A stretch of DNA of 64,000 nucleotides, from positions 62,001-126,000 of the forward strand of contig NZ_JAFBEV010000002.1 of the NCBI RefSeq assembly GCF_016908935.1, in the 5' to 3' direction. Shown here piece after piece: positions 1 to 9,018 of this stretch; within the stretch, counting starts at the first letter, position 1; each line of letters opens with the position of its first letter. The notes below the pieces were generated by a model. That model was not told the origin of the DNA. It ran no database searches and was given only the letters and a program-made list of their open reading frames with translations. Made by a program: the position numbers and the translations under genes. This stretch comes from Sporolactobacillus spathodeae. GTDB taxonomy: Bacteria; Bacillota; Bacilli; Bacillales; Sporolactobacillaceae.

Positions 1-2
1 AT

Positions 3-452
3 AGAGGACTTCTCGAAGTGCTTTGGATGCATAAGAAAATGCTTCTCAATCCGAAATATAAGAGTGTCGGGCTCATTTCATTGCCCTATTTTTTCTTTAT
101 TGAATTACTCGGAACATTTGTTGAATTTATTGGCTACTTAATTTTGATTTTCGGATCATTATTCTCTCTGATCTCAATGAACATGGCGTTGCTTTTATTT
201 TGTTTCAGCTTGCTCTTGGGATCTCTTTTATCCATGTGTGGCGTGCTCCTTGAAGAGTGGAGTTTAAAGAAATACCCTAGAGTTACTGATTTAATTATTT
301 TATTCTTCCTTGCGGTTACTGAAACATTCTGGTATAGACCTCTGATCACATTTTTCCGCTTCACAGGAATTTTGCAGATTTTCTCTAAGGGGAACAAGTG
401 GAAGAGTATGGAGCGAAAGGGCATTTCATCAAAAAGTAAATTAAATAGGTGA
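3..452 (+). CDS. C-terminal part of a family 2 membrane glycosyltransferase (partial)
   Basis: The reading frame is open to the left edge, so the gene starts outside the window. The visible 149 residues begin RGLLEVLWMHKKMLLNPKY, typical of the cytoplasmic stretch before the last membrane segments of processive GT2 enzymes (BcsA/PgaC type), then show three or four hydrophobic segments and a basic tail. Such enzymes polymerise and export a polysaccharide from UDP-sugars. The stop codon overlaps the ribosome binding site of the next gene, so the two are probably one operon. The substrate cannot be judged because the catalytic domain is missing. Confidence 0.7.
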   Translation, partial: RGLLEVLWMHKKMLLNPKYKSVGLISLPYFFFIELLGTFVEFIGYLILIFGSLFSLISMNMALLLFCFSLLLGSLLSMCGVLLEEWSLKKYPRVTDLIILFFLAVTETFWYRPLITFFRFTGILQIFSKGNKWKSMERKGISSKSKLNR

Positions 453-457
453 GAACT

Positions 458-3400
458 ATGAAAAAATGGCTCTTAATTATTATACTGTTCTTGATTCCTA
501 TCATACCCGTCGTTATTTGGTATTTCAAACCGGCTACGCCACTAAACGTAGTCATCTTGGATAAGACTGTACCGACCGTTAATTACCGTGAACATCAGTC
601 AATCACTTGGTTATTGAATTATTTAAAAATTGTCCGGACGAATAACAAAGAATACTCAGTATTAAATTATATGGGCTATCATCCCGAGAAAAAAAGCGGT
701 TCGAAGATCGTACCGCTTGAAAATGAGAAACAAAAAGCTGATCTAATCTATCTCGCTGATACGTATGGAGTATACCATCATCAAGAAGAACGCTACCAGA
801 AGCCGATATATGGGGGCACCACTTCCAAAGAAGTATCATGGATCGATCAGCAAATTAAAAAGAACCATTCAACCGTCATTGCTGAATATAATACATTAGA
901 AAGCCCTACCTCAGCAAAAACCCGTGCAGATATGGAAGGATTGTTTGGGATTCATTGGACCGGATGGATTGGCCGATATTTTCCTAATCTCCAGGCTACA
1001 AACAATCCTGATCTGCCGTCTTGGGTGCCAAGGGATTACAAAAATGAGTATGGGAAAAACTGGGCATTCAAGGGATCAGGGTTTGTCCTCTCAAAAGAGA
1101 ATGGTGATATTCTTGTATTACAGCAAAATAAGCACGTAAAAGGTCAAGGTATTCATGTTTCTTTTACTGCTGAGGGCAGAAATATTTTTCATTTGAAACA
1201 GTCGCCTAATTATAATTATTGGTTCGATATTCTTAATACAAACGGCGCAGAAAAACTGGCAACATATCAATGGCAATTAACATCCAGCGGGAAAGATCTT
1301 TTACTTAAAAATGAAATTCCACTTTCATTTCCGGCAATTACAATGCAAACGGATAATCAAAGCAGACAGTATTATTTTGCCGGTGACTATGCCGATTCTG
1401 GCCAGGCTCTGTCGCTTCATCAGTATGAGGGAATCCCAACGATGCGCCGCTGGTTTGCCTCAGGGAGCAGAGGAAATACAGACGCTTTCTTTTGGAAGAC
1501 TTACGTTCCATTAATGACCACAATTTTGAAAAACAAACAGTTAGAAAGTACATCATCACATGCGCAAACAGGACAAACACGGCCTTACTACGCAAAAGTT
1601 AATCAACGATCTTTTTCCGTCCTCCAAAATGGTAAGTGGAAAAAGATGCAGATTAAGGGTGTCAATATAGGGATCAGTAAACCCGGAAAGTTTCCCGGAG
1701 AAACAGCCATAACGCAAGACGAATATTACCGCTGGCTGACTGAAATTCGAAAGATGCATGCAAATACAATTCGCGTTTATACGTTAAATCCACCCGGCTT
1801 TTATCAGGCACTTTATCAATACAATAAAAAGCATTCCAAAAACCCAATCTACCTGTTTCAAGGTGTCTGGGTTAATGAACCCGAAATGATTAAAGCAAAC
1901 GATGCCTATAACAGAAGTGTATCGTCAGCATTTCAGCATGCGATCAAACAGCAAATTGACGTGATTCACGGGAATGCAAATGTACGATATGTGCCGGGGA
2001 ATGCCAGTGGTATTTATTCGGCTGATATTTCCCAATATGTCATTGGCTGGATTATCGGAATTGAGTGGGACCCTGATATGGTGGTGCACACAAATGCATT
2101 GCATAAAAACGATCCACAATATAGAGGAGATTTTATTTATACAAAAGGGGCAAGTCCCTTTGAATCATGGCTGGCAGGGATGATGAATACAACCGTTAAA
2201 TACGAGCAATCTCGCTACCATGTGATACGCCCGCTCAGTTTTACAAACTGGGTAACCACCGATCTGCTAAAACATCCTGGCGACCCTCTTCCAAAAGAAG
2301 ATGAAGTTAGTGTGAATCCAGATCACATTTATCTCAAAAAAAATATGCCAGCAGGAGAATTTGCATCCTATCACATCTATCCGTATTATCCGGATTCTCT
2401 CAATCTGGAGAAAAAATATCTAAATTTCAAAAATAGTCGAGGTAAAAAAGACAATTATGCCGGTTATCTTAAGGAATTGGATAACGCGCAGCATCTGCCT
2501 ATCTTGGTCGCTGAATTCGGTGTGCCAAGCTCGAGAGGAAAAACACATAATAATCCATTTGGTATGAACCAGGGTCAATTGTCAGAAGAACAACAAGGGA
2601 AGATTGATGCCTCGCTTTATCAGGATATAAAGGCTGAACATCTGCTCGGCGGATTAATTTTTTCCTGGCAGGATGAGTGGTTCAAACGCACCTGGAACAC
2701 GATGGATTACGACGATCCGAACCGTCGTCCATTTTGGTCAAACGCACAAACTAGTGAACAGCAATTCGGAATGCTAAGCTTTGACCGACTGAAAATAAAA
2801 GTTGATGGTCTAGATTCTGATTGGAAGCATTCTCCGTTCCTTTACCGACAGAAATCGCAAAAAAACTCGGGTCCTCAGCTTGTTAATATGCAAGTTGATC
2901 ATGATGAACGTTATCTGTATCTAAAGTTTAAGGTAAACGGTCTAGAAAAAGTTTCCGCCAGAAATAGGAACAATCCGCTGCTCATTTATTTTGATACACG
3001 AAAAAATGCCGGAAATCAAAAAATGGGTAATGTACACTATTCGGGCGGCAGTGAATTTGTACTCTATCTAGATAATAAAAATAATTCCCGAATCCTTGTC
3101 GATAGCTACTATGACATGTTTTATTATCAGTACACCCATTTAAATCTGCTGAAAAAACAGCCCTATGGAGGGAAAGATAATACAGGTATTTTTAATCCGG
3201 AGAAGCTCGTTCTAAACAAAGTCGACCCAAAGTCAGCTAATAATCCGCTGACATATGAGACTGGGAAATTAACATTTGGAAACGGTAATCCAGACAGTAA
3301 AAATTACAATTCCCTGTCAGATTACTTTATGAATCGCTCGAATGGGATCATTGAGATACGGATACCCTGGCTGATGCTTAATTTCAGAGATCCAAGTCAA

Positions 3401-3682
3401 CTGGAAATTATGGGAGATATGTGGCAAACGGGATTAACAAAGGGCGAAAAAATTAAGGGTATTAAGATTGGCGCGATGCTTCTCAATAAGCCATTAAAGA
3501 ACGAAAATCCGTTAAATTTAAAGGCTTCATCAGTGATTAACAGTTTTCCAAAATTATCAAAGAATAGACTAAGCGTCAAACAAACACAAATATACAGTTG
3601 GAAGCCATGGAACACGCCACAATACAGTGAACGCCTGAAGAAATCTTATTATATTATGAAAAAGGAGTTTGAGACGCCCTAA
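458..3682 (+). CDS. Large membrane-anchored clan GH-A glycosidase-like protein, probably exopolysaccharide-linked
   Basis: A protein of 1074 residues beginning MKKWLLIIILFLIPIIP, a single N-terminal membrane anchor or uncleaved signal, so most of it lies outside the cell. The middle (roughly residues 390-760) resembles a TIM-barrel glycoside hydrolase: WIIGIEWDPD near residue 534 could supply the acid/base Glu and ILVAEFGVPSS near 684 the nucleophile, followed by a SWQDEWF strand. The last 250 residues look like a beta-sandwich. I chose the ATG at 458, 5 bases after AGGTGA; a GTG at 449 lacks a ribosome binding site. It follows the glycosyltransferase with a 5-base gap, which suggests trimming or release of the polymer. 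Function is inferred; the exact family is not recognised. Confidence 0.6.
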   Translation: MKKWLLIIILFLIPIIPVVIWYFKPATPLNVVILDKTVPTVNYREHQSITWLLNYLKIVRTNNKEYSVLNYMGYHPEKKSGSKIVPLENEKQKADLIYLADTYGVYHHQEERYQKPIYGGTTSKEVSWIDQQIKKNHSTVIAEYNTLESPTSAKTRADMEGLFGIHWTGWIGRYFPNLQATNNPDLPSWVPRDYKNEYGKNWAFKGSGFVLSKENGDILVLQQNKHVKGQGIHVSFTAEGRNIFHLKQSPNYNYWFDILNTNGAEKLATYQWQLTSSGKDLLLKNEIPLSFPAITMQTDNQSRQYYFAGDYADSGQALSLHQYEGIPTMRRWFASGSRGNTDAFFWKTYVPLMTTILKNKQLESTSSHAQTGQTRPYYAKVNQRSFSVLQNGKWKKMQIKGVNIGISKPGKFPGETAITQDEYYRWLTEIRKMHANTIRVYTLNPPGFYQALYQYNKKHSKNPIYLFQGVWVNEPEMIKANDAYNRSVSSAFQHAIKQQIDVIHGNANVRYVPGNASGIYSADISQYVIGWIIGIEWDPDMVVHTNALHKNDPQYRGDFIYTKGASPFESWLAGMMNTTVKYEQSRYHVIRPLSFTNWVTTDLLKHPGDPLPKEDEVSVNPDHIYLKKNMPAGEFASYHIYPYYPDSLNLEKKYLNFKNSRGKKDNYAGYLKELDNAQHLPILVAEFGVPSSRGKTHNNPFGMNQGQLSEEQQGKIDASLYQDIKAEHLLGGLIFSWQDEWFKRTWNTMDYDDPNRRPFWSNAQTSEQQFGMLSFDRLKIKVDGLDSDWKHSPFLYRQKSQKNSGPQLVNMQVDHDERYLYLKFKVNGLEKVSARNRNNPLLIYFDTRKNAGNQKMGNVHYSGGSEFVLYLDNKNNSRILVDSYYDMFYYQYTHLNLLKKQPYGGKDNTGIFNPEKLVLNKVDPKSANNPLTYETGKLTFGNGNPDSKNYNSLSDYFMNRSNGIIEIRIPWLMLNFRDPSQLEIMGDMWQTGLTKGEKIKGIKIGAMLLNKPLKNENPLNLKASSVINSFPKLSKNRLSVKQTQIYSWKPWNTPQYSERLKKSYYIMKKEFETP

Positions 3683-3796
3683 ATATTTGTTTGCTTTTAG
3701 GCTTGGCACGGGGGACCATACTATAAGTAAATGAGTTTTTTTATCCCAGAAAGTGAGAAACATTTTAATCTACATTGGTAAAAAGGAGGTGGGAGA

Positions 3797-4996
3797 ATGA
3801 AGAAGGATAATCGGCCAATAATGTCATTTAATAGTGATTCATATATGGTATCACCATTGAGAATTGCTACTGTTCTCTGGTCAATAGCTATATATATCGG
3901 TTCTTTGATGCTCCAACATATTTTTGATAAGTCTATGATCGGTATTCTTTTTTTTACCTTACTTCTTGTGGTGCCCTTAAATTGTTTTTTGTTTTGGTTC
4001 TCGTTTTTATTTACAAAAAAATGGGTGTGGTTATACTTTATACTTCATGGCGGACTCGTTTTCACTTCTGCACTTTTGATCCCGAATGGTTCTCCTGTTC
4101 TATTAATTGGTCTGATTCCGATATTAGTCGCTCAGAGTATGACGGTCTTTCAAAAGAAAAGAAAAGCTTTGGTCATTTTTTGTATCTTTTATTCTCTCTA
4201 CTGCATCGTTATTAGCGCAAACTATGGACTGCAAAGATTACCAATGTTTATTTTGATCTTCTTATTAATTTTAGTCATTGTTAGCTTCTATTCCATAATT
4301 TATAGCAGGCAAGTTGACGCAAGAATGCGAATGGAATATTACGTGCGTGAATTAGAGGCTGCACAGCTGAAAGTTGAAGAATTGACTTTAGCTAATGAAC
4401 GACACCGTATCGCCAGGGATTTACATGATACATTAGCACAGGGTCTCGCGGGCCTGATCATGCAGTTAGAAGCGGTTGATGCGCATCTGCAGAAAGAAAA
4501 TTATATGCGTGCCGAAGAAATTATTAAACAGTCAATGATTAGGGCAAGGGAAACGTTGAGCAATGCCAGATTGGCAATTGATAATTTAAGAGCAGAGGTG
4601 ATTGAAAAAGTCAGCTTTGAACAGGCTGCGCTAAAAAAGATAAAAGAATTTACTAATCTAACTTCTATTCAGACCAATTATAAAATTGATCCTTTGCCGA
4701 AGTTGTCTCCTCTTAAATTGGAACATATGTTATATATATTTAGTGAATGCTTGACAAATGTGGCTAAACATGCGAATGCGCAGAAAGTAAAAATCGTGAT
4801 AAAAGTTCAAGACAAGAAAATAATGATGCTCATTGAAGATGATGGAGTCGGGTTTAAGATGAGAGCGAGCGGCAACAATGAAGGAAAATATGGATTGTTG
4901 GGGTTAAGAGAAAGAACACGATTGGTTGATGGTAAAATAGATGTAAATAGTGTAATTGGAAAGGGAACCAAAATTGAAATTTCTGTACCCATTTGA
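3797..4996 (+). CDS. NarL/LiaS-type sensor histidine kinase
   Basis: A 399-residue sensor kinase. About five or six membrane segments fill residues 20-170, with almost no extracellular sensor domain, as in DesK/LiaS-like intramembrane sensors. A short coiled coil leads to a HisKA_3 dimerisation domain with the phospho-acceptor motif HRIARDLHDTLAQGL near residue 205. The HATPase_c part shows NVAKHANA (N box), EDDGVGF (G1) and GLLGLRERT (G2). The start is the ATG after AAAAGGAGGT. The response regulator follows after 15 bases, so they form one two-component system. The signal is unknown; the exporter downstream suggests membrane or envelope stress. Confidence 0.9.
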   Translation: MKKDNRPIMSFNSDSYMVSPLRIATVLWSIAIYIGSLMLQHIFDKSMIGILFFTLLLVVPLNCFLFWFSFLFTKKWVWLYFILHGGLVFTSALLIPNGSPVLLIGLIPILVAQSMTVFQKKRKALVIFCIFYSLYCIVISANYGLQRLPMFILIFLLILVIVSFYSIIYSRQVDARMRMEYYVRELEAAQLKVEELTLANERHRIARDLHDTLAQGLAGLIMQLEAVDAHLQKENYMRAEEIIKQSMIRARETLSNARLAIDNLRAEVIEKVSFEQAALKKIKEFTNLTSIQTNYKIDPLPKLSPLKLEHMLYIFSECLTNVAKHANAQKVKIVIKVQDKKIMMLIEDDGVGFKMRASGNNEGKYGLLGLRERTRLVDGKIDVNSVIGKGTKIEISVPI

Positions 4997-5011
4997 TATG
5001 GAGTTGGTAAT

Positions 5012-5653
5012 TTGAAATATAAGGTATTAATTGTAGATGACCATCTAGTTGTTCGCGAGGGTCTGAAGTTAATTTTAGAAACCAATGATCTTTTTCAAGT
5101 CATAGGCGAATCAGAGAATGGTAAGGTGGCCCTATCTTTTTTAGAAAAACAAAAACCAGATGTCATTTTAATGGATCTTGTTATGCCAGTTATGAACGGA
5201 CTGGAGACCATGAAGGCGATAAATGAAAAAGGCCTTTCAATTCCCATTGTTATTTTGACGACCTATAACGAAGATGAGCTTATGCTTAAAGGGTTAGAAT
5301 TAGGTGCTAAAGGCTATTTATTAAAAGATACTGGGCGTGAGGATCTTTTCAATTCCATTATCTCTGCAGTCCATGGTGATACATTACTTAAGCCGGAAAT
5401 TATGGCTAAATTATTGTACTCAAAAGAAAGAAAATCAAATATTGAGATTAAAACATTTAATCTGACGAAAAAAGAATTGCTCATTTTAACAGCAGCAGCC
5501 AAGGGAGCTCAAAATCGAAAGATTGCCAGTGACATGGGCATTGCAGAACGAACCGTTAAGGCCTATCTTACGAATATTTTTAACAAGCTTGGCGTGAGCA
5601 CAAGAACAGAAGCAGTTGCAGTTGCTCTTGAACATAATCTCATTCATCTCTAA
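5012..5653 (+). CDS. NarL/LuxR-family response regulator
   Basis: A 213-residue two-domain regulator. The receiver has the acidic pair DD at 9-10, the phospho-acceptor Asp at 55 in ILMDLVMP, the conserved Thr of ILTTYNEDE and Lys of LLKD. The C-terminal LuxR-type helix-turn-helix spans about residues 150-210 (NLTKKELLILTAAAKG...ERTVKAYLTNIFNKLGV). The start is a TTG preceded by GGAG; no ATG fits. It is the partner of the kinase just upstream and probably controls the MMPL exporter 140 bases downstream, though a terminator separates them. Confidence 0.9.
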   Translation: MKYKVLIVDDHLVVREGLKLILETNDLFQVIGESENGKVALSFLEKQKPDVILMDLVMPVMNGLETMKAINEKGLSIPIVILTTYNEDELMLKGLELGAKGYLLKDTGREDLFNSIISAVHGDTLLKPEIMAKLLYSKERKSNIEIKTFNLTKKELLILTAAAKGAQNRKIASDMGIAERTVKAYLTNIFNKLGVSTRTEAVAVALEHNLIHL

Positions 5654-5678
5654 GAAAAGACAGAATGAATATGCCCTT

Positions 5679-5718
5679 TCGTACATTAGGAAGTTGCCCC
5701 GATGTACGATTTTTTTTT
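5679..5718 (+). terminator. Intrinsic terminator after the two-component operon
   Basis: The inverted repeat TCGTACAT ... ATGTACGA is followed by a run of nine or ten T, so the two-component operon ends here unless it is read through into the exporter gene. Confidence 0.8.
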
Positions 5719-5791
5719 TACTTAGCTATTATAAAATGAAAACTACCAATTGTAGAAAGATGAGCTGATGAGCTTATGAGAGGAGATTTTG

Positions 5792-7978
5792 ATGGCAAAA
5801 TATTTATATAGGCTAGGAAAATGGGCAGCAGATAATAGAAAGAAAGTGCTCTTGGGTGCATGTGGGGTATTAGTGGTTCTTGTTGTCCTTGCTTTAAGTA
5901 TGGGACCATCCTTTAGTGATAAGATGACCATACCGGGTACGGAATCCCAAAAAGCATCGAAGCTTTTGACAAAGGCATTTCCTTCAACAAAAAATGCAAA
6001 AGCGCAAGTACAAGTACTATTTAAGGCACCAAAACATAAAACACTGGAGTCTAAAAAAGAGCGAAAAATCATTTCAGAAACTATAAATGACATTAAAAAG
6101 GACAAGGCCGTATCCTCGGTTGCTTCTCCTGTAGTACTTCAAAACTATAGTAAAAATAAAAGAATTGGTTACGCGCTTGTTACGTACAAATCTACAGCAA
6201 AAAAAGTTAGTGAAATATCCAAAAAGAAAATTTTAAATGTAGTAAAAAAAGCAAGAAAAGCAGGGATTCAAACCGAATTAGCCGGTGATGTTTCTTTTTC
6301 AAGTATCGAAGTGGGCGGAGTAACAGAAGGAATTGGTGTTTTGGTTGCTTACTTGGTTCTTGCAGTAACCTTTACATCCTTTTTAGCAGCAGGTATGCCT
6401 ATTCTCACCGCTTTAATCGGACTTGGCATCGGATTGATGGGCATTATCACTGCAACCAATTACATGGATATTGCCTCATACGCTCTTTCTCTATCGGCAA
6501 TGCTCGGATTAGCCGTCGCGATCGATTATGCTTTATTCATAATCACCCGTTTTAGGAGAGAGTTAGGGAATGGGTACTCAATTAAGGAATCTGTAGGGAT
6601 AGCCATTGGAACAGCGGGAAATGCTGTTGTCTTTGCAGGGATGACGGTAGTTGTTGCACTATTAGGATTGTCTGTTGCAAAGATTCCCTTTTTAACCATG
6701 ATGGGTCTATCGGCGGCATTCAGTGTCTTCATCGCAATATTGGTTGCTATCCTTGTTGTTCCTGCATTATTGGGATTAATTGGAGGGAAAATTGGTCCAT
6801 CACGACAGAATCGGTTATTAAAAAGATTGAGCCGTGTGAATAAAAAGGCGGATTCATCGGGTTGGGGTAATTTTGTCACGACTCATCCACTCCTGGTCAC
6901 CATTCTATCAGTGGCCATACTGATCAGTATGAGTACTCCTGTTTTTCATATGAATCTTGGGCTTCCTGATAATGGAATGAAGTCAAAAGTTACAATGGAT
7001 CGAAGAGCTTACGATTTACAAACTGAAGCATACGGCAAAGGCGTTCATGCACCATTAGTCATTTTAGCGCAAACAAGTACGAAGACAAAGAACGCTCAAG
7101 AAGCGATGAATGCTACAGTTAAAGAGCTTCGTTCCTTGGCTAATGTCAAAAGTGTGACGCCGGCTGCCCCAAGTTCATTGCATCGTGTATCTATGATTTC
7201 ACTGATACCAAAAACAGGACCGAATGATCCCAAAACAAGTGCGCTTGTTCATGCAATTAGGAAAAAATCAATGAGCTTACAAAAAAGTCAGCATGTGAAA
7301 TTGTATGTAACGGGTGCAACTGCGGTTAATCTTGATATCTCACAAAAGTTAAGCGATGCATTGCCGGGATTTTGTCTCTTAATTGCAGGCTTTGCGTTTA
7401 TATTATTGGTCGTTGTCTTTCGGTCGATTCTTATTCCATTAAAAGCGGTACTTGGCTTTATTCTCTCTCTCGCTGCAACATTAGGATTTTTGGTTTTTGC
7501 CATTCAGGATGGCCATCTCATCAGCATGTTCGGTTTTCCTACGAGCGGACCGATCTTAAGCTTTTTACCAGTTATAGTGGTTGGTATACTGTTTGGTTTA
7601 GCAATGGATTATGAAGTCTTTCTCGTTAGTCGAATGCGTGAAGGATTCATCCACTCAGGAGATACAAAAAAATCGGTTCTAATTGGAATGAGAGAAAGTG
7701 GTAGTGTGGTCACAGCAGCAGGCTTAATCATGGTGGCGGTATTCGCAGGATTTATGATGACTTCAGAACCGATCATCAAATCCATGGGTCTGTCTCTAAC
7801 TGTGGGTGTTTTGTTTGATGCCTTCATCGTTCGTATGACCATGGTCCCTGCGGTTATCACTTTAATGGGAAAATCTGCTTGGTATTTGCCTAAATGGCTG
7901 GATAAGCTTTTGCCGGATATAGATATTGAGGGGAAATCAATTTTAGAAGAGGAACAAAAGAGAAAAAAGATTAGTTAA
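5792..7978 (+). CDS. MMPL-family (RND-like) exporter
   Basis: A 728-residue transporter with two equivalent halves, each with one membrane segment, a large extracytoplasmic loop (residues about 35-165 and 385-510) and a five-segment bundle. The bundle contains AVAIDYALFIITRFRREL in the first half and GLAMDYEVFLVSRMREG in the second; the paired D-Y motifs are the proton-relay signature of the MMPL/YdgH/ActII-3 family. The ATG at 5792 has AGAGGAG seven bases upstream; a TTG one codon earlier is less likely. Members export lipids, antibiotics or hydrophobic compounds using the proton gradient. Substrate unknown. It is probably controlled by the adjacent two-component system. Confidence 0.88.
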   Translation: MAKYLYRLGKWAADNRKKVLLGACGVLVVLVVLALSMGPSFSDKMTIPGTESQKASKLLTKAFPSTKNAKAQVQVLFKAPKHKTLESKKERKIISETINDIKKDKAVSSVASPVVLQNYSKNKRIGYALVTYKSTAKKVSEISKKKILNVVKKARKAGIQTELAGDVSFSSIEVGGVTEGIGVLVAYLVLAVTFTSFLAAGMPILTALIGLGIGLMGIITATNYMDIASYALSLSAMLGLAVAIDYALFIITRFRRELGNGYSIKESVGIAIGTAGNAVVFAGMTVVVALLGLSVAKIPFLTMMGLSAAFSVFIAILVAILVVPALLGLIGGKIGPSRQNRLLKRLSRVNKKADSSGWGNFVTTHPLLVTILSVAILISMSTPVFHMNLGLPDNGMKSKVTMDRRAYDLQTEAYGKGVHAPLVILAQTSTKTKNAQEAMNATVKELRSLANVKSVTPAAPSSLHRVSMISLIPKTGPNDPKTSALVHAIRKKSMSLQKSQHVKLYVTGATAVNLDISQKLSDALPGFCLLIAGFAFILLVVVFRSILIPLKAVLGFILSLAATLGFLVFAIQDGHLISMFGFPTSGPILSFLPVIVVGILFGLAMDYEVFLVSRMREGFIHSGDTKKSVLIGMRESGSVVTAAGLIMVAVFAGFMMTSEPIIKSMGLSLTVGVLFDAFIVRMTMVPAVITLMGKSAWYLPKWLDKLLPDIDIEGKSILEEEQKRKKIS

Positions 7979-8068
7979 TAGGGCGCTTCGTCAGTTTCTG
8001 TGGGGTTCACACCTGCCTGTCGCTCAATGGTCTAAAAACCATATAAAGGTTAAATTTGGCAAGCCTAA

Positions 8069-8155
8069 GGGCAAACGGATGCCCTGTTTCACTCGTAAAT
8101 TCCTTCTTTTGGTAACGATGACCAAAGGTGACAGGGATTTACGAGTTTTTTTTGT
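8069..8155 (+). terminator. Strong compound terminator after the MMPL gene, preceded by smaller hairpins
   Basis: ACTCGTAAATTCCT (8091-8104) pairs with AGGGATTTACGAGT (8132-8145) as a 14-bp stem with an inner CTTTTGGT/ACCAAAGG arm, followed by eight T. Just before it AGGGCA-AACGGA-TGCCCT (8069-8086) is another hairpin, and ATGGT-ACCAT lies near 8030. The rest of the 340-base gap holds nothing I recognise except a weak AAGGCAA/TTGCCTT hairpin (8231-8266) that may end the minus-strand ABC operon. Confidence 0.75.
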
Positions 8156-8318
8156 GTTTCTCGTTTCACTGAAGGGTTCAGACATGGCTTAAGTACTTTG
8201 AAAAATACATTCATTTGATTCTCTAAAGAAAAGGCAAAAGCTCTCATGATACAGAACCCTTGCCTTATACTTATTTAAAAGATGTGACGAAAAGCAGGTG
8301 AATCTTAATCTGAAGCGC

Positions 8319-9014
8319 TCAAGGTGTCTCTGTCTGGTCTTCATTTACGGTCTGACTTAATTGGCCATCAACAATGGTGAATACCTTATCACAATACTTT
8401 GTTAAACGGTGATCATGTGTCACCATAATCGCAGCCTTGTTTTTTTCTTTGACCTCTAGTGACAGAATAGACATGACTTCAAAGGCTCGATTTGAATCAA
8501 GAGAAGCTGTAGGTTCATCGGCTAACAGGAGGCTGGGCTTGGTGTAGAGTGCTTTAGCAATTGCTACTCTTTGCTTTTCTCCTCCTGAAAGATCAGCAGG
8601 ATATTTCTTTACTAAATCTTCAATGCCCAACTGTTTGAGTAGGTTCTCTGTCTCATTTGGCTTCATATTTCCCTTTTTAACTTTATCAAGCAGACGAAAC
8701 TGATTCTCGACTGTTAAATAAGGGATGAGATTAGAAGCTTGTAGAATAAACCCAACTTCACGAAGACGGATTCTTGATCTTTTTCGCTCATTCAGTTTTG
8801 TTACATCCTGATCATTAATCAATACGGAGCCTTCGGTTGGTTTCTGTAGTCCACCCGCGATCGTCAGAAAAGTGCTTTTTCCAGATCCTGAAGGGCCAAT
8901 GACTGCAATCAATTCACCGCTTTCTGCAATAAAATGGGTGGGCTTCAATGCGTTCACTTGTGTATGCCCGCTACCGTAAATCTTTGAGGCATTCTGAATC
9001 TGTAAGATACTCAT
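8319..9014 (-). CDS. ABC transporter ATP-binding protein, MacB/LolD type
   Basis: A 231-residue nucleotide-binding subunit with Walker A GPSGSGKST (residues 40-48), Q-loop LQASNL, signature LSGGE (142-146), Walker B LLLADEPT (162-169) and switch His at 200. Small stand-alone ATPases of this type energise FtsX-like permeases in mechanotransmission exporters rather than importers. The permease gene lies four bases upstream on the same strand. Expression is probably set by the TetR repressor and the palindrome at 10128-10145. Substrate unknown. Confidence 0.9.
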   Translation of the reverse strand: MSILQIQNASKIYGSGHTQVNALKPTHFIAESGELIAVIGPSGSGKSTFLTIAGGLQKPTEGSVLINDQDVTKLNERKRSRIRLREVGFILQASNLIPYLTVENQFRLLDKVKKGNMKPNETENLLKQLGIEDLVKKYPADLSGGEKQRVAIAKALYTKPSLLLADEPTASLDSNRAFEVMSILSLEVKEKNKAAIMVTHDHRLTKYCDKVFTIVDGQLSQTVNEDQTETP

Positions 9015-9018
9015 TGGA

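Noticed and set aside
8020-8090. Possible riboswitch aptamer (c-di-GMP-like GGGCAAAC)
   Set aside because: Only a short match; other conserved blocks are missing and no gene follows on that strand.
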